The translations under genes and the position numbers were made by a program. Under the pieces are notes generated by a model, which did not search any database, was not told where the DNA came from, and worked only from the letters and a program-made list of their open reading frames with translations. Shown here piece by piece: positions 1-12,321 of a stretch of DNA of 64,000 nucleotides. The stretch spans positions 12,186,510-12,250,509 of the forward strand of contig CM068315.1 of assembly GCA_034766995.1 (NCBI GenBank), written 5' to 3'. Source of the stretch: Acanthacorydalis orientalis (lineage: Eukaryota > Arthropoda > Insecta > Megaloptera > Corydalidae). The first letter of the stretch is position 1. The number at the start of each line of letters is the position of its first letter.

Positions 1-480
1 ATATACATATTGAAAATTAATTGAAATTTAATTAGAACATAATTGTATATTGAAAATGTGTACATAAACTATTTGTAAATGGAAAAATAGCGTAATTTAC
101 TTTATCAATAAGTTTCTTAAATACAATTCATTAAGGGGGCACATGTTCGTTTCTACATTACTTAATTAACGTGTTGCTTCAGCGTTACAACGATGAGTGT
201 ATAAGATTGTATCAAGATGGTTATTTATTGTCGTACATATTAACAAGTTTTCCATGTAATTATATCGTATTGTGATCTATACAGAACGTAAAATTAATTT
301 ACATAAATGTACATTTTTGTTGACTTCTAATTTAACCATTTTATGTAAAATCTATTTAAATTAACAAATATTTTGAGTAAATTGTTACTCCAAATATATT
401 TTCTTCTTATCTTAATAATTCATACAAATATGTTATCAATTTCAATAAAGCAGAACGTTTTACACTGAATTTCTAGAATA

Positions 481-522
<42 letters not shown>

Positions 523-538
523 TATGTATGTGTGTGTG
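1..538. other. AT-rich intron or 5' region, no gene seen
   Basis: No coding signal is visible. The block holds a (TA)n tract at about 486-518 that runs into a short TATG/TG-rich stretch directly before the family B mariner copy. Confidence 0.6.
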
Positions 539-1373
539 GAAGGGGGTCGTTTGGATAATATGGTAAAAAGCAAGTTAACCATCGTTTATTGGAAAAAATT
601 GATTTTAATACTCAACATTGTCTCCATTGGGGGCTATACACTTAGTTCAGCGAGTCTACAAAATATTCATTGAAGGCGACGATGACATCCTCATTCGACG
701 AGAATTTCTTCCCATTGAGTCAAATTTTCAAGTTTTGAAGACAAAGAAGTCACACGGGGCTAAGTCTGGAGAATCAATTGGATGAGGAATTAATTTGAAG
801 CCCAATTCGTGCAATATTTCCACTTCAACGATTCTATTTGTGGGACGCAGTGTAGTCTTGGTGAAAGAGCTTGGTTTTGAGCGCCAATCTTGGCCATTTT
901 GTGTTTTAGCTCTTCTTTCAAATGGTTCAATAATGTTGAATAAGAGGTTCCTGTTATCGTTTTTCACTTCGTCAAGTAGTCGATCAGGATGATTCCTTGA
1001 GAATCCAAAAAAAAATGGCCATATCCTTCCCCGCTGATAAGACGGTTTTCGCCTTCTTCGGCGCACTTTCACCAGTCGTTGTCCATTTCTTTGACTGCAA
1101 CTTTGACTTATGTGTATGGCGGTAGATCCATGTTTCATCCACGGTGCCGAATTGACACAAAAATCCTGCTCGTTTTATCACTTTTACTGCAACTCTACAA
1201 TGCTCGCTTCAAAAATCTGTGGAACGTGAACAACGCAACGCTTCTAGCTGAAATTTCGCCTATGTTAGTTAGAAAAGTGAGACTTGATAGTTACCAAACG
1301 AGACGTGACGTTACCAAATGAATGGTGGCGCCATATCATAGAAATGTATCAAACTTATCAAATGACCCTCGTG
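539..1373 (-). mobile_element. Mariner family B copy 1, catalytic-half-only derivative
   Basis: This is an internally deleted irritans-like mariner transposon on the minus strand. The ends are inverted: the right end read on the minus strand starts acgagggtcatttgataag, and the left end is a diverged version of it (agggggtcgtttggataa). After a short 5' untranslated part the sequence enters the catalytic region directly (KRAGFLCQF, then VDETWIY). The N-terminal helix-turn-helix half is missing. Further along, in shifted frames, are HQD (second catalytic Asp region, degraded) and ELGF followed by SPDLAPCDFF (third catalytic Asp region of the DD34D triad). Frameshifts and stops make it a non-functional remnant. 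The same layout recurs at 5765 and 52647. The family call rests on the ETW, HQDNAP and SPDLAPxD motifs. Confidence 0.85.
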
Positions 1374-2845
1374 TATGTATATATATATATGCTTGAATAT
1401 TTATTGTTTACTCTATTTATGACAAAAAGTGAATAGTTTTCGAAATTATACAGCTTTTATATACAAAATAATAAAAAATAAAATTAAATTACGATTTTAA
1501 TTGAAAAATCTAATTGTGAAGTTTAATGTAATAGAAAGTATATATATATATATATATATATATGTTTTTAAATTTCTTGTTTCATTAAAGTAAATATTCA
1601 CATGTTTAAGAAATTGAGTAACAAGTAATTATATTACATAATAATAAGTAACAAAAAGTATTTTTTTCAATGAAAGTAACAAATTTCAGCATTTATATAT
1701 ACCAATAAGATACACATTTTAATTAATAATTACTTAACAGAATATCTAGGTTTTATGCGATATTTATTTATTTTATAAAAATATAACTTAAGAAAATAAA
1801 TAAATATATTATATATTTTATTTTAAGCAATAAGATTGAACTTATATTTCCATAAAACCTTAAAAAATTGGTCAAATCTGTAACCGATAAGGATTATTTT
1901 AATATTGGTCTGTATGTATGTATGATTTCAAGTATCAGTTTGAATAGAGTTCTTTCATAAAATCTTTTCATGATTCATTTTTAAGAAAAATGAATATTTA
2001 TTCAATATTAAGCAATACATTTATGAAAAGAGTAATAAAAAACAAATAAATTTGAGTGCTTACTACAGACTTATCAATTTTCATGATTTATTTGTCCAGT
2101 GGATTGAAGTTCTCTTTTGAAATTAAAATAATTTGATAGATTGATAGAAAATAGTCAATTATCTGCACCGAGCTCGTGAATGAACCAGACATAATAATAT
2201 ACATATAATTTAAACACTAGAATAAAGTATGTATGTATGAAAAGAAATTAAATATAATATAAATCATTTAAATAGGTCATATAGTAGATTTTTTCGTTAA
2301 CAGCAAAACAACAGTCATTCTTTATAACAAAACGTTCGAGTGTATAACCTTGGAGTACATACATTTTACTCGCTCTATATCCTCATATACAAGGTTTCGG
2401 CAAATGAAAGTCGGTTACTACTAACATCAGCCCACCGACGTCTGCTGGAAGCAAGAAGATATTCATGGAGTCAGACAACATGCGGCGTGGGATTTGAATT
2501 ATAGGAATATTGGCTTTCTCTATTTTATTTGTTCACCAGAAAAATGTGTTTGTTCCATACATGATAGGTTTTCTGTCTTCTCTGCCAGTAACATACTGTT
2601 CTGTATTTGAGAATCGTAGAATATTTGGTGATTCGATCCCATTTTTTTTACTCCTTTCTAGACGAGGTCTCATCTTTTAAGTTGTTTTATTGTTATTGTT
2701 TCATGTTATGCGTATTAATTTGTTTTCCTGTGGGTTTTCAATCACTCTTTTTGTGTATTTATGTATATGTTTGTTCGTATATCTGGTATACAGTCCACGA
2801 CGTATTGAGAATAATTTATACAATATAGCAACCACATACACTCAC

Positions 2846-2894
<49 letters not shown>

Positions 2895-2986
2895 GCATAA
2901 AATATTATTTCAAATTTTAAGATATAAGGAATTGATATGATTCTGACGAAATGTCTATAGACAAAAAATATTAAATATGACATATA

Positions 2987-3031
<45 letters not shown>

Positions 3032-4451
3032 ACTTTTTTAAGGTCAAAAATATTCCAAGTATCCAGTGTGATATTTCTATATAAAAATAATATAACTTCA
3101 TTGAAGCAAAAATATTTTTCATGAAATTTTAATTTTTTGTGACTAAATATAATCTTATTTATTATACAGTTTTAGTTTTTTTTTTATTATAGTTTTCGGA
3201 CTATTATTTATTATCAACGATCATTTTTTAAATATTATTTGATTAAAAAATAATAATTTTCTTTTCTTATCTTTAAAGTTTCTCATCGTTACTATTCTGT
3301 TATTTTTAGTAAATTATTGATTTACACAGTTATTTTTATACTGTATTTTGCACATATATTGGATTTTTTGAAGGTTGGTACATGCAAAAATGAATATAGA
3401 AATGAGATAAATAAATTTAAATTTTAAGAATGAAACTTTAAAACAAAATATTGCAGTTTTAATTAGAAAGAAATACGATTGACCTTTCAAAAGAATAACA
3501 AGAAATCATTGCAATCTAAAACTGTATTACTAAAAAAGTACACTAATTTTTCTAATTAATCTTTTCTATAATGAGAATGATTATTTACATTTAAAATTTT
3601 TACAAATTATTTTCACTCTTCAGATCAGAAAAATAAATTTTATAAAATATCTTTAATAACTTTATAATATATACTAGATTTTTAAGTAAATTATTATTTT
3701 AGTAAAACAATTACGATATGATATTTTTTTAAGAAAATTATTTTTCTTATTATTAAATAATAGCAATACAATAGTAATTATGAAAATTAATATGCATTTA
3801 TTTTAGAATTTTTTTAGATTAAATTTAGAATATAAATATTATTATTTATATTTAAAATTTAATTATTATTCATTTATATTTTTATTTCAGAACTGTTCTA
3901 TATTTAATAACAGTTTTATATTTTTTAGAGCTAGTAAATTATGATCATACGAGTATACAAAAAAGATAATTTGTCAGTTTTGTTTTAATGATACTATTTC
4001 AAATAATTCCATTCCATTATTGGACTTTCTAACTCTTCTTTCTCTGATATTTCTAATTCTAATTATATATTTCTCATACACTAACAATACTGTATAATGA
4101 CTAAATGTTTCAACGATAAAATCATAAATTTTATTGATTAATTTTTAAAGTATTAAGATTATTAAATGCACTCTAAGCACTATTTTTCTTTATTTATGAA
4201 ATTGAATTAGTTATTGAAAATATTTTAATTCCAGTACGAATTTAATTGGAAAAATAATACACATAATAAATAGTCGATTTGATACAAGAAATAGTATTTT
4301 TGTATTTGTTTTAATCTATTTTTAAATTCACTATAATCAAAAATATAGTTTAATTTTATTAACAGAATATAAATAAATGTAAATTATACACATGGTTTAA
4401 GACCTAATCTATTTATTTAACTATATATATATCTTTCTGTATACATACATG

Positions 4452-4519
<68 letters not shown>

Positions 4520-4791
4520 GAAAGAGAGAGGTAGATAGTGTGTATACATTATAATTTGTATATAAACTATTTATTTAATTATTAAATTTTAAATCAATTC
4601 ATTATAAAAATATGTAACAAATTTTTGAATTAAGAATATTAAAGTAATTACATAATTAATTAACATTGTGCGTCTATGCGTTAAATAAGTCTAAAAATTA
4701 TAAAATAAATAATGAATAAAATATATTAATTATAAAGTCTTGAATATTTTTTTTTGTGATTATTAACTTTTTTCAATTATATTATTAATTG

Positions 4792-4863
<72 letters not shown>

Positions 4864-5080
4864 TAAGCATGTATATGTGTAGGACGAATGTAATTAAAGG
4901 AAGATAAAAAAGGATCAATATGTTGATGTACAGATACTATATTTTTAGAAATTGTATTGATCCTCTCTTTGTTTTTTCAATTAAAATCATTATAATTACC
5001 AGGCTGAAATTAATTACAAAACACACATACACGTAGTATACTGAGTGAATACCTGAGCGAATATTTCAGAGTAAAATATG
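1374..5080. other. AT-rich intronic stretch with microsatellites
   Basis: No exon is recognisable. (TA)n tracts lie at about 1375-1391, 1539-1563, 2849-2891, 2993-3025, 4455-4519 and 4793-4860; the last contains a short CA run. A patch at about 2380-2600 is richer in GC than its surroundings but has no recognisable coding content. Confidence 0.55.
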
Positions 5081-5202
5081 AAATCAATTCGTATCGGGAG
5101 CGAACACTTGTTTTCGTCGGTATATTTCTACATGGTGTTTTTCATTTTCCGTGTTCCAAACCGACAATAGACGAGCCGGCGACCTAATGAAGTTTTAGTG
5201 TG

Positions 5203-5263
5203 ATGAAGAGCATCCGCACTCGAGTGAAGGACATCTTTAAGTGGAATAAGTGCGCGAGTGTGA
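5203..5263 (+). other. Candidate small upstream exon (speculative)
   Basis: A GC-richer patch at about 5090-5260 carries an ATG at 5203 followed by a basic 18-19 codon frame (MKSIRTRVKDIFKWNKCA) that runs into overlapping GT donor-like sites (GTGTGA at 5258, GTGAGT at 5260, GTGTAT at 5264). Splicing at 5258 or 5264 gives phase 1, which fits the unc-13 micro-exon at 24758. Splicing at the best-looking donor, 5260, gives phase 0 and would read that micro-exon as TGA. The neighbouring base composition and these donors are seen directly; that this is an exon is inference, and I do not recognise the peptide. It could be an alternative first exon or chance. Confidence 0.2.
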
Positions 5264-5764
5264 GTGTATGTATGTTATTTGTCTGTCAGAACAACGCCTA
5301 ACTTAATAAAGACGATAAATGAAAGCTTTAACATATATTTCCATTTTCGATGTACATGCGGATGTAGTCATAAGGTATGACATTTTCTTTTTCAACACTT
5401 TGATTAGGTGTTTATTAAATTCGTTGTTCGAAAAAAAACCTGCTAGAAATTATTTCATGTAAGACAATTGTGTTTTAATTAACAATATTGTAGCTACAAT
5501 ATTTTTTATTTTCAAAAATTAAACTGAATGTAATTTATCTTGAATTACTTTGATTTGTTTTATGTTTTCAGTATTTTATTAAAAAAAATTGTAATAATTT
5601 AATTCAAATAATTTGTGGCATATTTATGATTAAAATATTATCAGTATTTATCGTTAATATTTATATAAATTATCATTAGAATCTTTTTTGGTGATTTAAT
5701 ACAGAAAAAAATGAAATTTTCTTTCATGAATATTTATATATATATATATATATATATATACATT
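5264..5764. other. AT-rich stretch, no gene seen
   Basis: No coding signal. A (TA)n tract at about 5737-5760 ends just before the second family B mariner. Confidence 0.55.
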
Positions 5765-6592
5765 TACGTGGGTTGTTTGTTAAGTTTAGTAAATTTCTGT
5801 GAAATTGCGCAACCATTTATTTGGTAACGCCGCTGCAATCAAATGTCAACTTTCAAACTAGCATAGGCAAAATTTCAACCAGAAGCAACGCGTTTTTCAC
5901 GTTCTACAAATGTTTTAAACGAGCATTACAGCAGTTGTCACAAAAATGTAAAAAACGAGCAGGGTTTTTGTGTCGATTCATTATCGTGGATGAAATATGG
6001 ATCCACCACTACGGATCCATCAGAGTAGAAGCTGCAGTCAAAGCAGTGGACAACGACTGGTGAAAGTGTGCCAAAGAAGACAAAGAACGTTTCGTCTACT
6101 ATCAAAGTGATGGCTACTGTTTTTTGAAATTTTCAAGAAATCATCCTGCTCAACTAATTAATGGAGGGTAAATGATAACAGGAGCCTGTTATACAACATT
6201 ATTGGACCGTTTGAAAGAAGTGCTGAAACAAAAACGGCCAAGATTAACGTACAAAAAGTACTCTTTCACCAGGACAACGCGCCGTCCCACAAATCAATTG
6301 TCTCAATGATAAAATTGTACGAATTAGGTTTTGAATTGATTCCTCATCCACCCTATTCTCTAAACTTGGCTCATGCGACTTCTTTTTCTTCTCAAACTTG
6401 AAAATTTTAGCTGGGTGGGAAGACATTCTCATCGAATAAGGATGTCTTTACCGCCGTCAATGCATATTTTGCACACTCACTGGATAAAGTGTATAGCCCT
6501 CAATGGAGACCATTCTGAGAAATAAAATCGATTTTTCACAAAAAAAACATTGTTTAACATACTTTTTTACCAGACTAATCAAATGACGCACA
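5765..6592 (+). mobile_element. Mariner family B copy 2, catalytic-half-only derivative
   Basis: Second copy of the irritans-like element, plus strand, with diverged terminal inverted repeats (acgtgggttgtttgttaag on the left; the right end is its inverse, reading aatcaaatgacgcac). The 5' untranslated segment (cgctgcaatcaaatgtcaac onward) joins straight to KRAGFLCRF and VDEIWIHHY, skipping the N-terminal DNA-binding half. Downstream in other frames are FHQDNAPSHKS (second catalytic Asp) and ELGFELIPHPPYS, where the third catalytic region has degraded. The reading frame is broken by indels and stops, so it is a dead copy. The deletion matches the copies at 539 and 52647. Confidence 0.87.
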
Positions 6593-7238
6593 TATACAAG
6601 CTAATTAATGACGTATATTAGTAAATTATTGTATATTGTTCTAGTAATAGATAAAAATTCCCAAAAAATAATATTTAATAAAAATAACTCGAAAAGTATG
6701 AAAATTTCTTATATTTTATATTGCTATATTATATAATACAATTTCCGTAAAACAATATCTGCACAGTTTGTGTTTTCTCTAGAGTAGCTCTTGAAATTAC
6801 AATTTTTACGATACATTGTATTTCCTAAAAAAATATTTATGTAAAGTGATGGAACGGATCCGAATTGAGTGGAATGAATTCGAACGGATAGATCTGGAAT
6901 TGGCTAATGTAATGTCGGAACTGGTATGTTACAAATTGATTTTAACCGGATTAAGTGTTTTACTTTGACTCGAATAACTGGTGAACTTTTACAGATAATT
7001 GTATTATCCAGACGAAAAAGCATTTATGTTTTTAAAAAATTTAATACGAATCCATTCGTCTTACCTGATAAATCATGAAAAAATGTATCTGGTATATTTT
7101 TCATGACTTATTACTTTGTCATGGAAAATTTAGTGATATATATGTTTTAGTATATTATTTTCTTAATTTGAATTATAAACGAAATTATTTGACTGCAAAA
7201 ATACTTATAGCAATGATATTCAATTTGTGTATTATATA

Positions 7239-7286
<48 letters not shown>

Positions 7287-7628
7287 ATGTTAATTTTTAA
7301 AATTTGTATATCTGAAATAGGAGATAGAATTTGAGGGAAAAAATATAATCTCTTTGTTTAATGTATTTTTCAGATCTTATGATAAGGACTTTTATACAAA
7401 CATATTTTATACAAACATATTTTATACAAACATATTTTATACAAACATGTTACAAACATATTTGGTTTATTTATTTATTAAAATGTTTGTTTTTATTTTC
7501 CAAATGTTCAACATCTTACTACACTTTTTTACCTAGCTTGTATTTTCTGCTCGTATGATTATTATTAAAATTTGGTAATAAAATATAAATGCTGGATAAT
7601 AAATAGAGACTCTAGAATATGAAATTAT
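6593..7628. other. AT-rich intronic stretch with a (TA)n tract
   Basis: Apart from the minisatellite listed separately, it holds a (TA)n tract at about 7247-7278 and no gene. A short open frame from ATG 6849 that ends at a GT (6923) looks mildly exon-like but is not supported by homology or by phase. Confidence 0.5.
7387..7450. repeat. 15-bp minisatellite, about four units
   Basis: The unit ttttatacaaacata is repeated head to tail about four times with almost no divergence. It yields the repeated pentapeptide FYTNI in one frame, which is a by-product of the 15-base period and not a protein feature. Confidence 0.9.
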
Positions 7629-8201
7629 TAGACTGGAAGAAAAATAATTGCGGTTTACGAGTTTCAAATTCGTATACATTTTTCTTCTTTTTTGATTTTT
7701 CTAGTTGTTTTAAGTGGTCGAGAACTGTTGAATGACTAACACATTACTTTTGTGCAAGATCTCGAATTATTGTACGTGGTTCTGATTCAACTAATGCCTT
7801 CAGTTGGTCATTATGAACTGAAGAAGGACGCTCGTGACCTTCTTTATATTAAAGTCTCTCGTCCCCAGCATGAAAATTTTGGAACCACCATTGCACTATA
7901 CGTTCCTTAACAGTACCCACACCAAAAGGATGGTTTAGTTTAGGAACAGTTTCTGCTATTTTACCATCCGTTTTGAACTCTTACAAAAATGGTGTTATTT
8001 GATTCCTTCCAATCTATAATTCAATAGCCCAATTTGAAGTAAAATTAATAATAAAACCAAAGTCGATGTTACCAAAATACAGACCAAAAATGTTTTTTAA
8101 AATGATATTAACATGAACCCGATGAATAACACCTACATTGAAATAATTAAAGTTAAAATTCAAAAAATAAAAATCGAAATTATTTTATTAGTAACCTAAT
8201 A
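7629..8201 (-). mobile_element. Mariner family A, DNA-binding-half-only copy (J1 deletion)
   Basis: Short non-autonomous mariner on the minus strand. The left end reads gactggaagaaaaataattg and the right end is the inverse of ttaggttactaataaaataa. On the minus strand it encodes remnants of the transposase N-terminus: the HTH region (WFQNFHAG, then the segment ending NDQLKALVESEPRTIIRDLA) and the conserved VSHSTVLDHLK-like helix, in a decayed frame. Right after this helix the sequence jumps to the 3' terminal region (aaatgtatacgaatttgaaa). The catalytic half present in the long copy at 32361-33613 is absent. The junction is the one shared by the copies at 9934, 13881, 22901, 23811 and 30361. 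Confidence 0.85.
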
Positions 8202-9651
8202 ATTTATACTAATAGCCTTTGTTATAACATTATGAACCGGAATGTTATTGTGTAACGAACAACTGATCTTTTCTTGATTGATTTTCGACTGATTTTTTTC
8301 AATGCTTTTTCACGCTAATTCAGGGCGATTCATGTAAGAAATAGAGTAAGAAGTTTTACGTTTTTTTTAAAGTTTATTAATAGTCCTTATTCGTAATTCC
8401 AGTTGTCGTTATATTTTATTTATTTCGTGTCATCTTTATGTCTTTAAAAGTAAGGTTAGTTTATTATTCCACTCCATTAAATCTATTTTAAATGTTGGAT
8501 TATGGTATATAATCATGGTTCAATTAACTGATGCAAATAAATAAATAGCGATTTATGTGTTAGTCCTATAAAGCTATAAAAGATTTCATGAGATTTTACA
8601 TTTGGTGTTTTTGAACTACGCTTCGAAATTTAGTGATCCAAACTCCACTAATCTTTGATATTCCTAGATGTTCATAAAGGATGCGAAAAATATTTTTTAT
8701 TAAAAGTTTAGTTCTTTATTTGATTTCTTGTATTTTTTTATTGTTTGTTACTAAGGAATTTTTTTATTAAATTGGTGTTTTCTTAAGTAGCTATTGTATC
8801 CAAATTTGTTAACGCGGGTTATTTTTGACAAACTTTCTTCCCTGATGATTTATATTTAGTCAATGCTAGATAATTGTATCCAATGGAGCAGTTACCTAAA
8901 CTGAATCAAGCATTTGTATGATTTTACTCGTGTTTATTAAAATGTAGATGATAAGTTCATGAAGCGTTTACAAAAAGAATTAACTGAATTTTATTTTTTG
9001 AAAAATGTGTAATTATTTTATTATCGTTTACAAACTAAAAGATGTTTATTTTTAAAAAATCAAATAAATGATAAGTATAAAACTCACTGACATTTAATTA
9101 CTTTTCTAGAAAATTAATAGAAACGTTCATATAATGATAAATAATATACCATATATATATATATATAAAAGAACGGTCTAAAATGAGAATGTTGTTTTCA
9201 TTTTGTATATTGATATATTATATATCTGGGGAACAAAAAAAAACATATAACAACGAAGACGGAAAACAGTCAGTATGCCAGCACAGGAATATCGATTGTA
9301 AATAAACATTCGTTCGTTTCTGCCAGTATTTATGGACGTCCGACTTATTTTACAGTAAACACGAGCGAAAAAATAACATGAATAGAAATGTTTGTCTACA
9401 AGACAGTGATAGATAATTTGATCGAATTGCATGAAATCAAAATTTTTTTCATTTGTACGATAAATATTTTTCAATTAAATCATAATATATATATATATAT
9501 ATATATATGACTACCATTCAAACTAGTATAACTGAAAGTTAAGTTTAAACCTTCTTTTATTTATGAAGCTTGCACGCTTAATTTGCTTTGATAAAAAATC
9601 AGTATCAATAACAATGTATTATTTTTCTTTAATTTTTATCTATGTGTAATT

Positions 9652-9709
<58 letters not shown>

Positions 9710-9933
9710 GTGATCTAAAACTTGTTTCATAATTATGAAACAAATTTTAGATCAACATTTTTAAACAGACATGATTATTTCATCATTTACAGTTCAAATG
9801 TTTAGTAACTAATTTTTATTCTGTAAATTATTCCAGTGAATTTTTCATATTTGTTAATTATAATTATAAAGAAGTAAATATAAATTGGATACTAAAAAAG
9901 AAGTAAATAACATACCGGTAATCTAATAGATTT
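8202..9933. other. AT-rich intronic stretch with palindrome and microsatellites
   Basis: No exon seen. (TA)n tracts lie at about 9152-9168, 9484-9508 and 9657-9708, and a palindrome is listed separately. A patch at about 9240-9400 has more GC than its surroundings but no recognisable product. Confidence 0.5.
9711..9754. repeat. Near-perfect 21-bp-arm palindrome
   Basis: The left arm (9711-9731) and right arm (9734-9754) are reverse complements except for one position, with a two-base centre. It lies directly against the end of a long (TA)n tract. Confidence 0.9.
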
Positions 9934-10526
9934 GATTGGTTGGTAGGAAAATAATTGCCGATTTGTTTTCTGAATTCTAACCTTAATTTTTTTTCAATCA
10001 GTGTTATTTCATCGTGTTTGTGTTAATATCACCTTAAACTGCATTTTCGGTGTGTATTTTGGTAGCATAGACTTTAGTTTTATTATTAATTTGGCTTCAA
10101 ATTGGACTATTGAATTAAAGATGAAAAGCAGCAAATAAGAACAAATTTTTATATGAGTTCGAAATGGATGGTAAAGCATCAGAAACTGCTTGTAAGTTTA
10201 CAAGCAGTTTCCATACATCATTTAGTTAAATGATGTATTTGATGTGGATACTGTTAAGGAAAGGACGGTGCAAAGGTGGTTTCAAAAATTTCGCGATGGG
10301 GATGAAAGCCTTGAAGATAAAAAAGTTCGCGGGCGTTCTTTTTCAGTTTATAATGACCAACTGAACGTCTTAGTTAAATCAGAACCATTCATAACAATTC
10401 GACAGCTTGCACAAAAGTTATGTGTGTCATCCAACAGTTCTGGACCATAGCTAGGGAATCAAAAAAACTGTAAATGTATATGAATTTAAAGATAATAAAT
10501 CTCCATTATTTTTCTGCTAACATGAT
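9934..10526 (+). mobile_element. Mariner family A, DNA-binding-half-only copy (J1), internally inverted
   Basis: Plus-strand copy with ends gattggttggtaggaaaata on the left and ttttctgctaacatgata on the right. It carries the N-terminal DNA-binding region: a start region (FLYEFEMDGKASETAC), then RTVQRWFQKFRDGDESLEDK, NDQLNVLVKSEPFITIRQLA and a degraded second helix. The catalytic half is missing through the shared J1 deletion. An unusual feature is a local inverted insertion at 10182-10238 inside the HTH coding part, described as a separate feature. The frame is broken at that point, so no complete HTH protein can be made. Confidence 0.85.
10182..10238. repeat. Double inverted repeat from a local template-switch
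   Basis: Two adjacent palindromes: 10182-10195 pairs with 10198-10211 (14-base arms), and 10213-10224 pairs with 10227-10238 (12-base arms). Sister copies run straight through this stretch, so the extra sequence is an inverted copy of the local element sequence. Confidence 0.85.
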
Positions 10527-10675
10527 AGTTATTGTTATTTTTTTTTAAATTTTATATAGAATCCATTTTTATATATTTCAGTATTTCTAACTTACTTTTT
10601 TCTTTAATATTAAATGTCAGGTAAACTTCTTTGATATGAACTAACATTTAAAACGGTTTCGTTAAAAAACATTGT

Positions 10676-10743
<68 letters not shown>

Positions 10744-11329
10744 GTATGTATATATAGTGAACTTCCATCGATCCATTAGCGAATAAGGGCTTTTGCGTGA
10801 TCCGCTCTCGAGTCGCCGCAAGGATTTTCATCGTCTAAACCTGTCTTATTATTAAATATTTTATTTGTCTATGATATTAATTAATAATTAATGTATCCTT
10901 TGTAGTCCGTTCATTGTTTTGGAAAAGTGGTTACAAGCGTTTAATTATTAGTCAGTTGTGGTTAATACACGTTCACTAATTTATGTTTTTAGTACGCTCT
11001 GCGATATTTTACATAAATTAAATAATTTGTATTCTTCTATAATTTTATTCTTATACAAAACAACTCCATTTAATTTATTTATATTATTGACTGCTTTAGT
11101 TTTATTTTCATTAAAATAATAACTTGAGATTTTTTAATTGTAGAAATTAATATATTGTCATTTTATTTATATAATTCATTAAAAAATGAAATTGAATTAT
11201 TCCAAATAATATATTGTTGTGATAATGGAATGGTTTATTCTTTAGATAGAAAAAAAATTGTTTACGTTTATAAACAATATATTTTGACTTCTTGATTAAG
11301 TAATGTCAAGTCTCCAGTTGAGTTTAATA
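10527..11329. other. AT-rich intronic stretch
   Basis: Contains an uninterrupted (TA)n tract at about 10680-10739, one of the longest pure tracts in this part. No gene is seen. Confidence 0.55.
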
Positions 11330-11960
11330 TAATTATTAGGAGTAAAAATTAATTTTTGTGACTTTAAATTGAATCAATCATAACTCTGTTTTAAATTAAA
11401 ATATTTTCTCATCATTTTAATATTTAGAAACACTATATTTTGCCCAAAAAGTTGGCGTAATCTCATGAAGGAATAGTGAACATGATGGTGTCCAAAAAGC
11501 AGTACATTAATATACATGCATATTTTTATATTATAAAGTATTGCATACTTTTACTATTCCAATTGAAAAAAATGCTGTTGAAGCCTCGGGAATGATTTGT
11601 TCAGCTTTTGGGAAAAGTGTTGTAATGCATAAAGTATGTAAAAAATTCTAAAACAGTGGAAGAGCTCCGAAAATGCGCTAAAACTTCAAACCGGCATCTT
11701 TTTTCGACAAAGATCGACTAATATAGTAAAGCTAAGTAAAATAATAAGGATTATTTTGAGGATTGAAATGTTTTCCATTTTGGTGTGAACAATCATTTTC
11801 TATAAAAAGCTAACCGAATTGATTTACACACCTTATGCAATAACATTTATAAAATTTTATGAAATGAGCTATAATTAATATAAAATAATAAAAATTAGTT
11901 TATGATGTGATAATTAAAATAATTGTTACAATATCTGGGACTATTGAAAGGTTCCACCGC
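11330..11960 (+). repeat. Unclassified interspersed repeat C, copy 1
   Basis: About 630 bases similar to sequences at 17501-17982, 42451-42975 and, inverted and interrupted, 61860-63480. Shared blocks include gtaaaaattaatt near the start, gttggcgtaatctcat, gtccaaaaagcagtacatta, gggaatgatttgttcagctt and gtaatgcataaagtatgtaa. No terminal repeats, poly(A) tail or recognisable protein motif is visible. The orientation given is arbitrary. It is a dispersed repeat, but I cannot assign a class. Confidence 0.75.
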
Positions 11961-12059
11961 ATATATAAATTTTCTTAAACTCTGTTTAGTATGATCTGAA
12001 AAAAAGTATTTTTAATGGCTTTGCAAACTGTTCAAAATATGATTGAATGTGTATAGAAT

Positions 12060-12098
<39 letters not shown>

Positions 12099-12109
12099 AT
12101 ATTTATATA

Positions 12110-12144
<35 letters not shown>

Positions 12145-12166
12145 GTATACATGTATGTATATATGT
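11961..12166. repeat. Interrupted (TA)n tract
   Basis: (TA)n at about 12061-12143 with regular TTTATA interruptions, leading into TATG/TACG-rich sequence that abuts the LINE 3' fragment. Confidence 0.85.
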
Positions 12167-12321
12167 ATCATCATCATCAGCCCCTGTTAATCCACTACTG
12201 GATAAAGGCCTCTTCCATGATTTTCCATTTTGTTCGATTCAGTGCCTCTCTTTTCCACAGTTTTCCAAGAAAGTTATTAATATTTCTATCCCATCTGTTT
12301 TAATATTCCTTGGTTCCCAAG
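12167..12321 (-). mobile_element. RTE-like LINE 3'-end fragment
   Basis: Minus-strand 3' end of the same non-LTR retrotransposon as at 36791-37737. It begins (as the inverted tail) with (ATC)n and contains taatccactactggataaag and ggcctcttccatgattttcc, which match the inverse of the 3' part of the long copy. Only the last 150 or so bases are present, as expected for strong 5' truncation. It lies between (TA)n tracts. Confidence 0.8.

Noticed and set aside
6849..6922. 25-codon frame from an ATG ending at GTATGT as a possible first exon
   Set aside because: It would be phase 0 and would read the micro-exon at 24758 as TGA; no homology recognised.
7387..7450. Short regular repeats as a CRISPR-like array
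   Set aside because: Units are contiguous 15-mers without spacers, in a eukaryotic intron; it is a minisatellite.
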